DNA from: a virus
Length of the DNA stretch: 29,618 nt
IMG/VR virus record: IMGVR_UViG_3300022929_000133
Location: 1 to 29,618 of that record
Strand: one strand, 5' to 3'
Every line of letters begins with the position of its first letter. The stretch's first letter is position 1. The notes under the pieces are model-generated. The model was not told the DNA's origin. It was given only the letters and a program-made list of their open reading frames with translations, and ran no database searches. A program made the translations under genes and the position numbers. Positions 1 through 6,665 of the stretch are shown here, piece by piece.

Positions 1-791
1 ATCTGTTCTTTCAACTCGTCAGGTATAATTTGATCTGGAGTCATACGGTTAGCTTGAGCTGGTTTTTTCTTAGCAAGCATACGTTGTAGATATTCATCAG
101 GTACTAAACTCTTGCCACCAGGCCATTCGTCAATAAATCTTTTAAGCGTTGTAATCTTGTCAATATATTCTACAAAAGTATCTAGATCTTTATTAACTTT
201 AATTTCTATTTCGCCAATTGGTGATAACTGCTCACATAGTTTAGGGTCAGTAACAATAATAGCCATATTACCTACATGTGGTGCATATTGTTTTTCGCCC
301 CAACCTCTTTGATAACTAACACCAAGATTAGTTGGTGAATAAAAAGGTTCTAAGTCTTTAAGTTTTACAGGTATGTCACCTTCTACATAATTATCAGAAG
401 CTGGTCTTATTGAACCTTCAGTGCTGTACATATCTTTGTATTCTGTATGCCAGTCTGTAATATAAGTACCATCTTCTGAAGCTGGTCTGTTTGGATTACA
501 AATAAGACCAAGTTCTGTTGATGTATCTACAATACTTTCGCATATGCGTTTGTTACTATTATAGTAACCACCAGTTGAATACCTGTTTTTAACAGATTCG
601 ATAGTTTTCTTGTGTGCTTCTTGCAGTTGGCACAGTACCGAGAATTCAGGATCGTTGTCCGTGATTCGGTGTATGATTGTATCAATTGCACCTTGTACGT
701 TGTGCGATTTACGGTACGCACTATACAATTGTTGTTTATAATTTTCTGTTATTTGGTCACGTAATGTTTGTGACATTTGTACACTAGCCAT
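1..791 (-). CDS. Phage protein of unknown function, C-terminus cut by window edge
   Basis: An open frame runs from an ATG at 791 to the left edge with no stop (263 complete codons). The start is set by a GGAGG site just upstream (797-801 on the plus strand as cctcc). The N-terminus starts MASVQMSQTLRDQI and the last visible part contains TTLKRFIDEWPGGKSLVP. That segment and the short N-terminal helix resemble the 218-residue protein at 2703-3359 (which has STLNQLLKAAPYIKDLVP), so the two may be distant paralogues. Both show a loose likeness to phage Nmad5-type proteins, which I could not verify. It is the last visible gene of the minus-strand operon, directly after a small membrane protein (1 base between the stop and this start). 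Function is not recognised. Confidence is high that it is a gene and low for any function. Confidence 0.85.
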   Translation of the reverse strand, partial: MASVQMSQTLRDQITENYKQQLYSAYRKSHNVQGAIDTIIHRITDNDPEFSVLCQLQEAHKKTIESVKNRYSTGGYYNSNKRICESIVDTSTELGLICNPNRPASEDGTYITDWHTEYKDMYSTEGSIRPASDNYVEGDIPVKLKDLEPFYSPTNLGVSYQRGWGEKQYAPHVGNMAIIVTDPKLCEQLSPIGEIEIKVNKDLDTFVEYIDKITTLKRFIDEWPGGKSLVPDEYLQRMLAKKKPAQANRMTPDQIIPDELKEQ

Positions 792-792
792 A

Positions 793-1128
793 TTATTTCC
801 TCCAAGATGGTTCGACTCTGCGCCAGCCAGCTTTAACTGTTGGCACTTTTACATTAAATGGTTTAGTCATAACGACTTTGTTTACTTTTTTGACTTCAAG
901 CACTTCGTGAGTCATAGTCTTTTTGAGAACAAACAAGACAAGAGATGCAGTCAAGCCGCCGACCATAGCTGCAGTCATACCGCTGAAGGTACCGTAGAAA
1001 CAAACCATCAGCGTAACTGTAATAAGCACGTCGACAAAAATATCGTTACCGATAGTCTTACGACCACCAGCTTTAAGCGCCAGCAAAAGCAGTCCTAGCG
1101 CGCTGAGTATGCCTACTAGTAACATCAT
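793..1128 (-). CDS. Small membrane protein, 111 aa
   Basis: A 111-residue protein with two or three hydrophobic segments: about residues 2-18, 30-50 and 50-68. A Lys/Arg-rich tail follows (ending WRRVEPSWRK) that would lie in the cytoplasm. A longer open frame begins at 1179, but the Shine-Dalgarno run AAAGGAGGA directly before the ATG-ATG at 1128/1125 favours this start; the second ATG has the better spacing. The gene overlaps the end of the preceding 50-residue membrane protein by 56 bases in another frame. With its two upstream neighbours it forms a set of three tiny membrane proteins. A lysis role (holin or spanin-like) is possible from size and topology only; no family was recognised. 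Confidence 0.75.
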   Translation of the reverse strand: MMLLVGILSALGLLLLALKAGGRKTIGNDIFVDVLITVTLMVCFYGTFSGMTAAMVGGLTASLVLFVLKKTMTHEVLEVKKVNKVVMTKPFNVKVPTVKAGWRRVEPSWRK

Positions 1129-1225
1129 TCCTCCTTTGCCATGCAAGAAAAGCCATATACGCAAACTGTATAAGCTCAATTAGAATCCACAATGCTGTGG
1201 TAATAGTACCGACTACATTAGTCAT
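1073..1225 (-). CDS. Very small membrane protein, 50 aa
   Basis: The start is the ATG at 1225, preceded by GGAGGTTAATCT (good spacing). Its A is the last base of the TAA stop of the upstream 59-residue gene (TAATG overlap), so translation is probably coupled. The product has one hydrophobic segment at about residues 5-27 (VGTITTALWILIELIQFAYM) followed by a basic tail (WQRR...SRHTQRAR). One membrane pass with a charged C-terminus would fit a small holin, pinholin or membrane anchor, but no family is recognised. The gene ends inside the next one, overlapping it by 56 bases. An upstream in-frame start at 1258 lacks a ribosome site and was not used. Confidence 0.7.
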   Translation of the reverse strand: MTNVVGTITTALWILIELIQFAYMAFLAWQRRNDVTSRHTQRARTAFAGA

Positions 1226-1404
1226 TAGATTAACCTCCATAATAAATAGATAATACACCCAAGGCCGACTCCGACTCCGAGCAGAAGCAACGAGTACTGA
1301 ATACTAGTTGCAAGACCGAATAATAGAAACAACACAGCTGTGCCGGTCAACACAGAAATACCAAACTCTTTGGCGTATTGTTTACATTTTGATAACTTCT
1401 CCAT
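1225..1404 (-). CDS. Small two-pass membrane protein, 59 aa (holin candidate)
   Basis: A 59-residue protein starting at the ATG at 1404 with GGAGG 6 bases upstream. This start lies inside the end of the VWA/metallopeptidase gene (23-base overlap). A basic N-terminus (MEKLSKCKQYAK) precedes two closely spaced hydrophobic helices, about residues 17-36 and 38-57, which gives a helical hairpin like many two-pass phage holins. The stop TAA overlaps the next start by one base. An in-frame extension to 1542 lies wholly within the preceding gene and lacks a ribosome site. Calling it a holin rests on size, topology and the two neighbouring mini membrane genes; no endolysin is visible nearby, so the call is tentative. 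Confidence 0.7.
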   Translation of the reverse strand: MEKLSKCKQYAKEFGISVLTGTAVLFLLFGLATSIQYSLLLLGVGVGLGCIIYLLWRLI

Positions 1405-2488
1405 AGGGAGCCTCCTCTGCATTAGTTGATATAAAGAGTACTGGATATTGTGGTTTGTCTCCAAAATCTGATTCATGCACCTCAAGATCAGTAAGATAGA
1501 CAAGAGCAGCAACATTTGGATAATTAGCATTAACAACATCAATTACTGGGCTAATACTTGTACCACCTCTGCCTTTGTATGTAATTTCAAGAGGCAATGA
1601 TTCACGCGTGTACTCGCATATATCTTGTACTTCATAGTCACATTGAATAAACTGCACACGCTCAGGGTTGAGCTCATGTAATATGTACGAAGTCTCAGAA
1701 GTAAACTGTGCTAACTCGTCATCTGAAATAGAACCAGAGGTATCTACCGCAATCGCAATCTCTTCGAGACATGGATTATGGAGACTAGGCAGATACATGC
1801 CTTGGCCAATGAATCGTCTGTTAGGACGAGCCCATGTAAAATCAGATTTGTTGTTCGCACGTAAGAAACGAGCCAACACAGCTTTCCAATCAACTTTTGG
1901 ATCTGTAATCTCTGACACTAGTTTTTGCATATTGCCAGATAGTTTGCCTTGTGCTTTGGCAGCTTCAGCTGCTTGGTTAACTGCTACTTGCAGTTCCGAT
2001 TCGATAGCACTAGCAGTACCGCTTGTACCATCAGAATCGGGATGATCCAGCACGCCACCACAACCACCGCTATCTTTGTATGCAGCGTCCCATCCCTGAG
2101 GAGGTTCAGGTAGCATATTGTAGATAGCTTCGGTGGTCATGTTTTCGTACTGGTCATCCACCAGACCGCCTTTAGGCAGAATAAAACCTTCAGCTATGAG
2201 ATGATTGTTAATAGCGTAGTCAGCTGCAACATTCCATTTGTGACCGTTGCGTTCTTGTCTACGCGTGTGATGCATAAGAACCAGGTGCATAACTTCGTGC
2301 GCCAGGAAACCCACACGCTCCATCTCTGTAAGCTTTTCAAACCACTTGGGATTGTAGAACAAATGTTTACCGTCTACTGCACCAGTTGGCTGATCCCATT
2401 CGGTAGGCTTCTGCCTGAGGCACAGCGTACCGAAAAATGGGTTGTCAAGAATAAGTCTTGACCTAGCTTTTTGAAATAGTTGATTCAT
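1382..2488 (-). CDS. DUF2201-type metallopeptidase-like protein with VWA-like domain
   Basis: A 368-residue protein with two recognisable parts. Residues about 1-120 carry the zinc-protease signature HEVMH (64-68) followed by H73 and H74 and a downstream AADYAINNHL stretch, as in the putative metallopeptidase domain of the DUF2201 family. Residues about 242-368 form a VWA-like domain with the metal-site motif DTSGS (249-253). The linker (about 135-190) is Gly/Ser/Ala-rich. In bacteria, DUF2201 proteins are commonly encoded next to MoxR-type AAA ATPases and are thought to act with them on protein complexes, by insertion of metals, remodelling or maturation. Here the ATPase gene lies two genes upstream in the same operon. 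The substrate is unknown. The start at 2488 overlaps the upstream stop (ATGA). Confidence 0.9.
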   Translation of the reverse strand: MNQLFQKARSRLILDNPFFGTLCLRQKPTEWDQPTGAVDGKHLFYNPKWFEKLTEMERVGFLAHEVMHLVLMHHTRRQERNGHKWNVAADYAINNHLIAEGFILPKGGLVDDQYENMTTEAIYNMLPEPPQGWDAAYKDSGGCGGVLDHPDSDGTSGTASAIESELQVAVNQAAEAAKAQGKLSGNMQKLVSEITDPKVDWKAVLARFLRANNKSDFTWARPNRRFIGQGMYLPSLHNPCLEEIAIAVDTSGSISDDELAQFTSETSYILHELNPERVQFIQCDYEVQDICEYTRESLPLEITYKGRGGTSISPVIDVVNANYPNVAALVYLTDLEVHESDFGDKPQYPVLFISTNAEEAPYGEVIKM

Positions 2489-2703
2489 TCTTTATACTCC
2501 AATATTTTTTGTGCATACTTTTGTAATATATGAAATCCAATTTCATTTTTTTTAATAAAATTATCGACTCCTGTCCAATGGATTCCATATTTTCTCCACA
2601 TAGCTTTATGCGTACTAATTTTTGTAGCACCAGCGTTTAAATAACTATTGACTTCATTAGTAAGAATATTTCTAGCTTTTTCTATTTGATCTGCATTTAA
2701 CAT
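2485..2703 (-). CDS. Small hypothetical protein, 72 aa
   Basis: The 72-residue protein starts at the ATG at 2703, whose A is the last base of the upstream TAA (TAATG), and it ends with a TGA overlapping the start of the VWA gene. It is thus held between two genes by stop/start overlaps and is probably translationally coupled; GGAGATGATTA just upstream supplies a ribosome site. It is predicted helical and mixed-charge, with no membrane segment or cysteine motif. The sequence KISTHKAMWRKYGIHWTGVDNFIKKN could hold a small helix-turn-helix, but I do not recognise a family. Its position between the ATPase-side genes and the VWA protein suggests a small subunit or regulator of that module, which is inference from context. 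Confidence 0.75.
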   Translation of the reverse strand: MLNADQIEKARNILTNEVNSYLNAGATKISTHKAMWRKYGIHWTGVDNFIKKNEIGFHILQKYAQKILEYKE

Positions 2704-3359
2704 TAATCATCTCCTAATAATGCATCTTCTAACAGAACTTCACGCAGTCCTTGTAGCTGGTCGTCTGCTAGTTCAGCGAGTTCTTGACGTCTACCTGAAC
2801 GGTCGTCTTTCTCGTACATTTTGGTAAGTTTTTCTTGTGGCACTAAATCTTTGATGTAAGGTGCAGCTTTAAGTAACTGATTTAATGTACTAAAATTACT
2901 CATTGCATCATCGAGTTGTCGTATTTGAGTATATCTTTGATCACTTAAGCTTTTGTTGTAGTTCTCAATAGCCATGCACTCAACAATAGTTGGGTCATCG
3001 CATGGTACGTCAAGTCTTAGCTCATCGTAATAACATAAGAACTTAGGCACATCCGTTGGTGGACAACGAAGTTGATACGATAATTTAGTAGCATATTGAT
3101 TGCCATCAGGGTCATTATCAGATTCTACAACTTCTGATCTAAGTGTAATGTAATCAACACTTTGAACAGGCATACTCCTGTCCCAAATGTCTTTGAACAT
3201 TTTTTTAGTCTTTTCAACCTTGTCAACAATGCCTAGTCTTTGCATAACAGAGTACCCATCATCTGGGTACTCTTTCTTAGGATTAGCATTGTCAAACTTT
3301 TTACGAGCAGCATCTTTGATGTCTTCTTGTAATTGTGCAGATAGTCTAACTGTTTTCAT
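2703..3359 (-). CDS. Phage protein of unknown function, 218 aa (possible paralogue of the gene at 1-791)
   Basis: A 218-residue soluble protein. The start at 3359 is preceded by a GGAGG-type site and lies 8 bases after the ATPase stop. The N-terminus MKTVRLSAQLQEDIKDAARKKF is a charged helix, the middle is mixed, and the C-terminal third contains STLNQLLKAAPYIKDLVP (about residues 155-172), followed by a strongly acidic tail ending LLEDALLGDD. The helix-first layout and the STL...LVP motif match the partial protein at 1-791, suggesting a diverged pair around the AAA/VWA genes. A loose likeness to Nmad5-type phage proteins was noted but is not secure. It may be a client or adaptor of the ATPase, by context only. 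Confidence 0.8.
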   Translation of the reverse strand: MKTVRLSAQLQEDIKDAARKKFDNANPKKEYPDDGYSVMQRLGIVDKVEKTKKMFKDIWDRSMPVQSVDYITLRSEVVESDNDPDGNQYATKLSYQLRCPPTDVPKFLCYYDELRLDVPCDDPTIVECMAIENYNKSLSDQRYTQIRQLDDAMSNFSTLNQLLKAAPYIKDLVPQEKLTKMYEKDDRSGRRQELAELADDQLQGLREVLLEDALLGDD

Positions 3360-3367
3360 ATAACCTC

Positions 3368-4384
3368 CTATAAAACAACGTTAGCGTTGTCAACGATCCA
3401 CTTACGCACATCGTTGTGTGATTTGAGTTGTCTGTCTTTGGCCAAACAACCTTTAACTAAGACAACTTGAAACTCAACTGGTAACTTGTTGTTTAGCTTC
3501 ATAATGTTTTCCATCATGTCATCCTGTGCTCTAGTAGCCACAGCAGTAGCAAGAGCGTACAACAACGCTGGGTTGTCGTCTTTCTTGTACGTAGATGGGT
3601 CTTTGAGCAACTGATCAATATCTGGTAGCTTGTTTGCAATTTCTTTGAATGCAATAAACTCACCAGCTGGCCCATCACCGACTAGTGATGACACACCAAA
3701 GAACAGACGTTCTGGATCTGTGTTTGCCCTGGATAGTTTTTTGCTGACCATTGACCAAGCACGTGGCGTTGGGAATGCATATTCGTCAGCGTCAAACTGT
3801 GACAACAGATTAGGTCTGTACTGTATAAACGAGATAACATCTGGATCGATGTTGTGCTGATAAGCCCACTGCACCCAGTCGTCGAGGGTTGGCTCGAGCT
3901 CGTAGTGTGCAAGTCTGTTACGTACAGGCGATGGCATTTGATAAACAGCTGCTGCATCGGTTAGTCTGTTGCCGGCACAGATGATTTGCCAACCGGCAGG
4001 CAATCTGTATTCACCAATCTGTTTTGTTAGTAACAGTTGTAAGAATGCGTTTTGCGTTGCTGGCGGTGCAGTTGGTAGCTCGTCGATGAAGAGTAAACCA
4101 CGTTCACCGTCGCGTTCAGCGATTGGGAACACATCAGGCACAGCCCATGATGTAAACCGTTTACCGGTTTCTTTGAGCTGTTTAATATATGGAATACCAC
4201 GTACATCGACAGGGTCGAACAAGTTAGCACGAAAGTCGATGAGCGGGACGCCCATCTCATCGGCAACTTGTCTTGGTATTTCTGATTTACCAATGCCTGG
4301 CCCACCCCATATCATTGCAGGGTAGCCGGCATTGATGCAGTCAGTCAATTCTTGTTTAAGTTTTACTGGATTAATTGTGTGCAT
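3368..4384 (-). CDS. MoxR-type AAA+ ATPase
   Basis: A 338-residue AAA+ ATPase. Walker A is GGPGIGKS (27-34), Walker B is LLFIDE (97-102), sensor 1 is in CAGNR (N139), and the arginine-finger region SPVRNR is at about 152-157; a helical lid follows. Length and motif spacing fit the MoxR branch, whose members are chaperone-like ATPases that usually act with a VWA-domain partner. The VWA/metallopeptidase gene in the same operon supplies exactly that partner. The start at 4384 has GGAGGTAAAT before it. CobS-like chelatase ATPases belong to the same broad AAA branch, so a chelatase-like role cannot be excluded. The substrate is not visible in this window. Confidence 0.92.
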   Translation of the reverse strand: MHTINPVKLKQELTDCINAGYPAMIWGGPGIGKSEIPRQVADEMGVPLIDFRANLFDPVDVRGIPYIKQLKETGKRFTSWAVPDVFPIAERDGERGLLFIDELPTAPPATQNAFLQLLLTKQIGEYRLPAGWQIICAGNRLTDAAAVYQMPSPVRNRLAHYELEPTLDDWVQWAYQHNIDPDVISFIQYRPNLLSQFDADEYAFPTPRAWSMVSKKLSRANTDPERLFFGVSSLVGDGPAGEFIAFKEIANKLPDIDQLLKDPSTYKKDDNPALLYALATAVATRAQDDMMENIMKLNNKLPVEFQVVLVKGCLAKDRQLKSHNDVRKWIVDNANVVL

Positions 4385-4399
4385 ATTTACCTCCTAAAA

Positions 4400-4837
4400 T
4401 TACCACGAGCAGTCGTACCAAACCTTTTTGCCTTCATCAAGCCACTTGAGTGCTTGCTTACAGAACTTAAGGTCGAGTTCTTTATACTCTTTCATTGATT
4501 CTTCTTGGAACTGTTGTCCCCAAAAGAATCCGTCTGGGCAGAAAGGCAAGTCATCATTTTCAACAAGTTCTTGTAATCTAACGATGTCTTCACGTTCTAG
4601 AAACATAACTTCAGCATAGTCATGTTTGCCATCCATATGAAGTCCTTGCATGTATTTGCCTTCTTTACCAAATTTTCTTTCACGCCATACTTTTTGCATA
4701 TATTCTTGCAGTCTGGCATGTTTACGCCAATAGAATTCATCACCGCCTTGTAATGTTTCGTAAAGGGCATCGCTGTTAATTGGTTCTACATTCTCAGGTT
4801 GTGGCTCCTGAAAGCCTGCGTAAGCATCTAATCCCAT
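4400..4837 (-). CDS. Conserved phage protein, MGLDAYA / YWRKH family, 145 aa
   Basis: A 145-residue soluble protein starting at 4837 with AAGGAGG before it. It begins MGLDAYAGF and has FYWRKHARLQEYM at about 36-48 and a C-terminal KALKWLDEGKKVWYDCSW-like end. I know this pattern (MGLDxYA start, then YWRKH) from many phage and bacterial proteins of unknown function; in some phage records related proteins carry an unsupported kinase label, which I would not transfer. It is the first gene after the intrinsic terminator at 4861-4884, so it may open a separate transcript running into the ATPase genes, or receive readthrough. No catalytic motif can be argued from sequence alone. Confidence 0.8.
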   Translation of the reverse strand: MGLDAYAGFQEPQPENVEPINSDALYETLQGGDEFYWRKHARLQEYMQKVWRERKFGKEGKYMQGLHMDGKHDYAEVMFLEREDIVRLQELVENDDLPFCPDGFFWGQQFQEESMKEYKELDLKFCKQALKWLDEGKKVWYDCSW

Positions 4838-4860
4838 AATTACCTCCTTGGAATAAAATT

Positions 4861-4884
4861 AAAAAAGGGGAGCCGAAGCCCCCC
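4861..4884 (-). terminator. Intrinsic terminator
   Basis: On the minus strand this reads GGGGGGC-TTCG-GCTCCCC followed by TTTTTT. The stem is seven pairs (one G-T) with a stable TTCG tetraloop, and the T-run follows directly. It lies 6 bases beyond the stop of the 259-residue gene at 4891 and before the start at 4837. It therefore probably ends or attenuates the transcript of the 6263-4891 genes. Confidence 0.9.
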
Positions 4885-4890
4885 GTTAGT

Positions 4891-5670
4891 TTAGGCTGAA
4901 GCAAACATGTTTGTAGTATGTTCTTTAGTAGCCTGATTAAGCTCAGTTGCAACTTTGACAGAAGAATCAGCGTGATTCTTGAAGTTCCACTCAGCTAGTC
5001 GCTGTTGACGTCTTTCGATCTCATTTCTGACACGAACATCTTTTAAAGACAGATCGTGCAATCCGAATGATTCACCGATGAGGCCAACAACAGCTGACAA
5101 CATACGAGCTTTGCGACCGAGACCGAACATCTTCTCCTCACGCTCAACCAACCATACTGGTAAGTCATCGTTTGGATTAGCTGATTCAGTTTCTTCTTTG
5201 TACTCGTACGCAATGGACGCGAACTCTGCCCAAGTCCTGGTTGTCAACTGTAAGAAGTTGATACCTGTTGATTGTGGGTCAGTCTCAAGCAATGGCATAA
5301 GACCGTCTGCAATCTGTTGGACTTGTTGAAGATAATAATCTTCTTCTTTTTTACGAAGCTCGTCGTCTGTTTGGTTAAATACCATTGGTGTATTCTTTTT
5401 AGACTTGAATACTTCCATGATACCTTCTACTCTTGATGGCTGAGCAATAGCTTTGCCTTCGCCATCAATAGCATACTTTCTGTAGTAAAAGTCAGGCAGA
5501 TGCACAGGGTCTTGTGTTGCTCTGGCTTCACTACCAACTGGGTCACCGTTGGTGTCTGGTTTCCACGCAGACTCTGGTGTTTTTTGGTCAGGCAAGAGTT
5601 CGCCTGTTTCACCGTTTGCCATGTCTACGATTTCTGGACCTAGGTCCGATGGGTCAAAATGATTCGCCAT
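4891..5670 (-). CDS. Hypothetical phage protein, 259 aa
   Basis: A 259-residue soluble, acidic protein. The open frame reaches 5727, but AAGGAGG with 5-base spacing before the ATG at 5670 (MANHFDPSDLG) decides the start. That start lies inside the end of the 52-residue gene (17-base overlap). The N-terminal 80 residues are Pro/Asp-rich and probably flexible; the middle (about 100-230) is helical and charged, with KKEEDYYLQQVQQIADGL and a conserved-looking GRKARMLSAVVGLIGESFGL stretch. No enzyme motif was found. A strong intrinsic terminator follows its stop, so it closes this transcription unit. It could be a replication or recombination accessory protein, but nothing in the sequence shows that. 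Confidence 0.85.
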   Translation of the reverse strand: MANHFDPSDLGPEIVDMANGETGELLPDQKTPESAWKPDTNGDPVGSEARATQDPVHLPDFYYRKYAIDGEGKAIAQPSRVEGIMEVFKSKKNTPMVFNQTDDELRKKEEDYYLQQVQQIADGLMPLLETDPQSTGINFLQLTTRTWAEFASIAYEYKEETESANPNDDLPVWLVEREEKMFGLGRKARMLSAVVGLIGESFGLHDLSLKDVRVRNEIERRQQRLAEWNFKNHADSSVKVATELNQATKEHTTNMFASA

Positions 5671-5812
5671 AATTTCCTCCTTGTGGCTTAGTTTCAATAC
5701 GTCTGATGAATCTCCTAAGAAACTCACCAGAATTTACATAATTAGCTTGCGATTGTGTTTCGCTTGCTTCGGCTTGTTGTAGCACCTCGTTGGGTACATG
5801 TACTTCCTCCAT
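5654..5812 (-). CDS. Small hypothetical protein downstream of hairpin chain, 52 aa
   Basis: A 52-residue protein starting at the ATG at 5812 with an ideal AAGGAGG 5 bases upstream. It is hydrophilic, with an acidic N-terminal half (MEEVHVPNEVLQQAEASE) and a basic stretch (EFLRRFIRRIETK). It overlaps the next gene by 17 bases, so the two are probably coupled. The frame stays open upstream to an ATG at 5956, giving 100 residues, but that longer start has no ribosome site and sits inside a hairpin, so the short form is preferred. The five-hairpin region immediately upstream (5839-6009) would be its mRNA leader and may control it. Function is unknown. Confidence 0.7.
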   Translation of the reverse strand: MEEVHVPNEVLQQAEASETQSQANYVNSGEFLRRFIRRIETKPQGGNYGESF

Positions 5813-5838
5813 ATCAACCTCCTTGTATATTATGGAAT

Positions 5839-6009
5839 GGGGAGTTACGAGCTCCCCGGTATTATCGAAGTTACTTTCATGGGCAGGTGCGACCTGCCAT
5901 TCTTTGATAAGGCTCGGCTTCTCATCCGAGCATGTGCTTTCGGTAACAACCCCCATGTGTGTTAACAGGCGTCACATGGTAGCCTTTGAGTGCTGGGTAG
6001 TCTCAAAGG
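5839..6009 (-). ncRNA. Candidate structured RNA or leader: five consecutive perfect hairpins
   Basis: In the minus-strand RNA direction there are five uninterrupted stems. H1: 6009-6002 with 5990-5983 (CCTTTGAG/CTCAAAGG, 11-nt loop). H2: 5979-5973 with 5959-5953 (CCATGTG/CACATGG, 13-nt loop). H3: 5931-5926 with 5917-5912 (GCTCGG/CCGAGC, 8-nt loop). H4: 5898-5892 with 5888-5882 (GGCAGGT/ACCTGCC, 3-nt loop). H5: 5857-5852 with 5844-5839 (GGGGAG/CTCCCC, 7-nt loop). All pairs are Watson-Crick. The region fills the gap between the stop at 6048 and the start at 5812, so it is either the 5' leader of that gene or a separate RNA. None of the stems has a T-run, so they are not simple terminators. No known riboswitch class was recognised. 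Confidence 0.6.
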
Positions 6010-6047
6010 ACGTTCTGTATATTCCCCCAGATTCACTCATTACCAAC

Positions 6048-6263
6048 TTAAGCTACTGCTTGAGCTGGCTGTTCAACAGACTGAGCTTTTGGCTCAATCT
6101 GTCTTTTGAAGACTTTCACTTGGTTGCCGTCACTGTCCAATGGAACAGCTACGTCAAAGTGTAGAGTCTCACTACCATCTTTGTTGGTAGTTGCAATTCC
6201 GATTTCTCTACTTCTAGATTTACCGTCTTTGCCTGCTTTTAAAATGTATAATGAATACAACAT
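6048..6263 (-). CDS. Small hypothetical protein, 71 aa
   Basis: A 71-residue protein with an excellent start: TAGGAGG then TAATT before the ATG at 6263. The sequence begins MLYSLYILKAGKDGKSRSRE and looks like a small beta-rich domain (alternating hydrophobic strands, GIATTNKDGSETLHFDVAVPLD), ending in a Gln/Ala/Pro-rich flexible tail (EPKAQSVEQPAQAVA). No signal peptide or catalytic motif is seen. Upstream is hairpin repeat copy 1 (6330-6361) and downstream is the five-hairpin region. A small DNA- or RNA-binding role would fit the fold type but is a guess. Confidence 0.75.
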   Translation of the reverse strand: MLYSLYILKAGKDGKSRSREIGIATTNKDGSETLHFDVAVPLDSDGNQVKVFKRQIEPKAQSVEQPAQAVA

Positions 6264-6329
6264 AATTACCTCCTAGGTAAGTAAAATTAAGTGGCTCGAT
6301 ACACCCGTATCAAACTCACACATACACCA

Positions 6330-6361
6330 GCAACGCCACCAAGCGTAGCGACTGGCGATAG
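6330..6361 (-). repeat. Hairpin repeat, copy 1
   Basis: Thirty-one bases (6331-6361) are identical to 6629-6659. The unit carries the inverted arms CGCCA (6334-6338) and TGGCG (6353-6357). It begins 3 bases beyond the stop of the gene at 6364 and lies about 70 bases before the start at 6263. Similarity continues weakly toward that start (ACTCAC and TAC words are shared with copy 2). Confidence 0.85.
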
Positions 6362-6363
6362 AT

Positions 6364-6594
6364 TTAAACTTCTAATATGCGTTGAAGTTGCTCGTAATTT
6401 ACAAGACCTCTTGCTATTAGTAAGTCAATAACATCTGCTCTATGAATCTCCATCATGGTTAAGTTTTCAAAACCATACTCTTCATAGTTGTTTCTTAATA
6501 TATTAGTGCGTAACTCTTTCTCGTACCCAAGAAGCATAGTATCTGGATATTCGTTAGGGTTTGCTGATGGTGTTTTATCGTAAGTAAAAGTCAT
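6364..6594 (-). CDS. Small hypothetical protein, 76 aa
   Basis: A 76-residue acidic protein (MTFTYDKTPSANPNEYPDTML...). The open frame extends to a GTG at 6621, but GGAG with 6-base spacing favours the ATG at 6594. The C-terminal half (LTMMEIHRADVIDLLIARGLVNYEQLQRILEV) is helical and resembles a small protein-interaction helix bundle, with no specific family recognised. It lies between copies 1 and 2 of the hairpin repeat, so each side of the gene has the same element. Whether that element is its promoter, an RNA processing site or a protein-binding site is not shown. Confidence 0.7.
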   Translation of the reverse strand: MTFTYDKTPSANPNEYPDTMLLGYEKELRTNILRNNYEEYGFENLTMMEIHRADVIDLLIARGLVNYEQLQRILEV

Positions 6595-6627
6595 AATAGT
6601 CTCCATAATTAATATACTCACCTACCG

Positions 6628-6659
6628 ACAACGCCACCAAGCGTAGCGACTGGCGATAG
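6628..6659 (-). repeat. Hairpin repeat, copy 2
   Basis: Identical over 31 bases (6629-6659) to copy 1. Arms are CGCCA at 6632-6636 and TGGCG at 6651-6655. It sits 34 bases upstream of the start at 6594 and directly beside the first GGTTCCAC repeats. Confidence 0.85.
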
Positions 6660-6665
6660 GTTTAT

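Noticed and set aside
1668-2045. Plus-strand ORF of 125 residues inside the VWA gene
   Set aside because: The opposite strand carries clear HExxH and DTSGS motifs, so this is a shadow.
5839-6009. Hammerhead ribozyme or cobalamin riboswitch in the hairpin region
   Set aside because: CGAAA and GGATGAG words occur but in the wrong order and spacing with CTGATGA missing, and the AGGTCGCACCTGCC stem only loosely recalls a B12 box; the other conserved cobalamin elements are absent.
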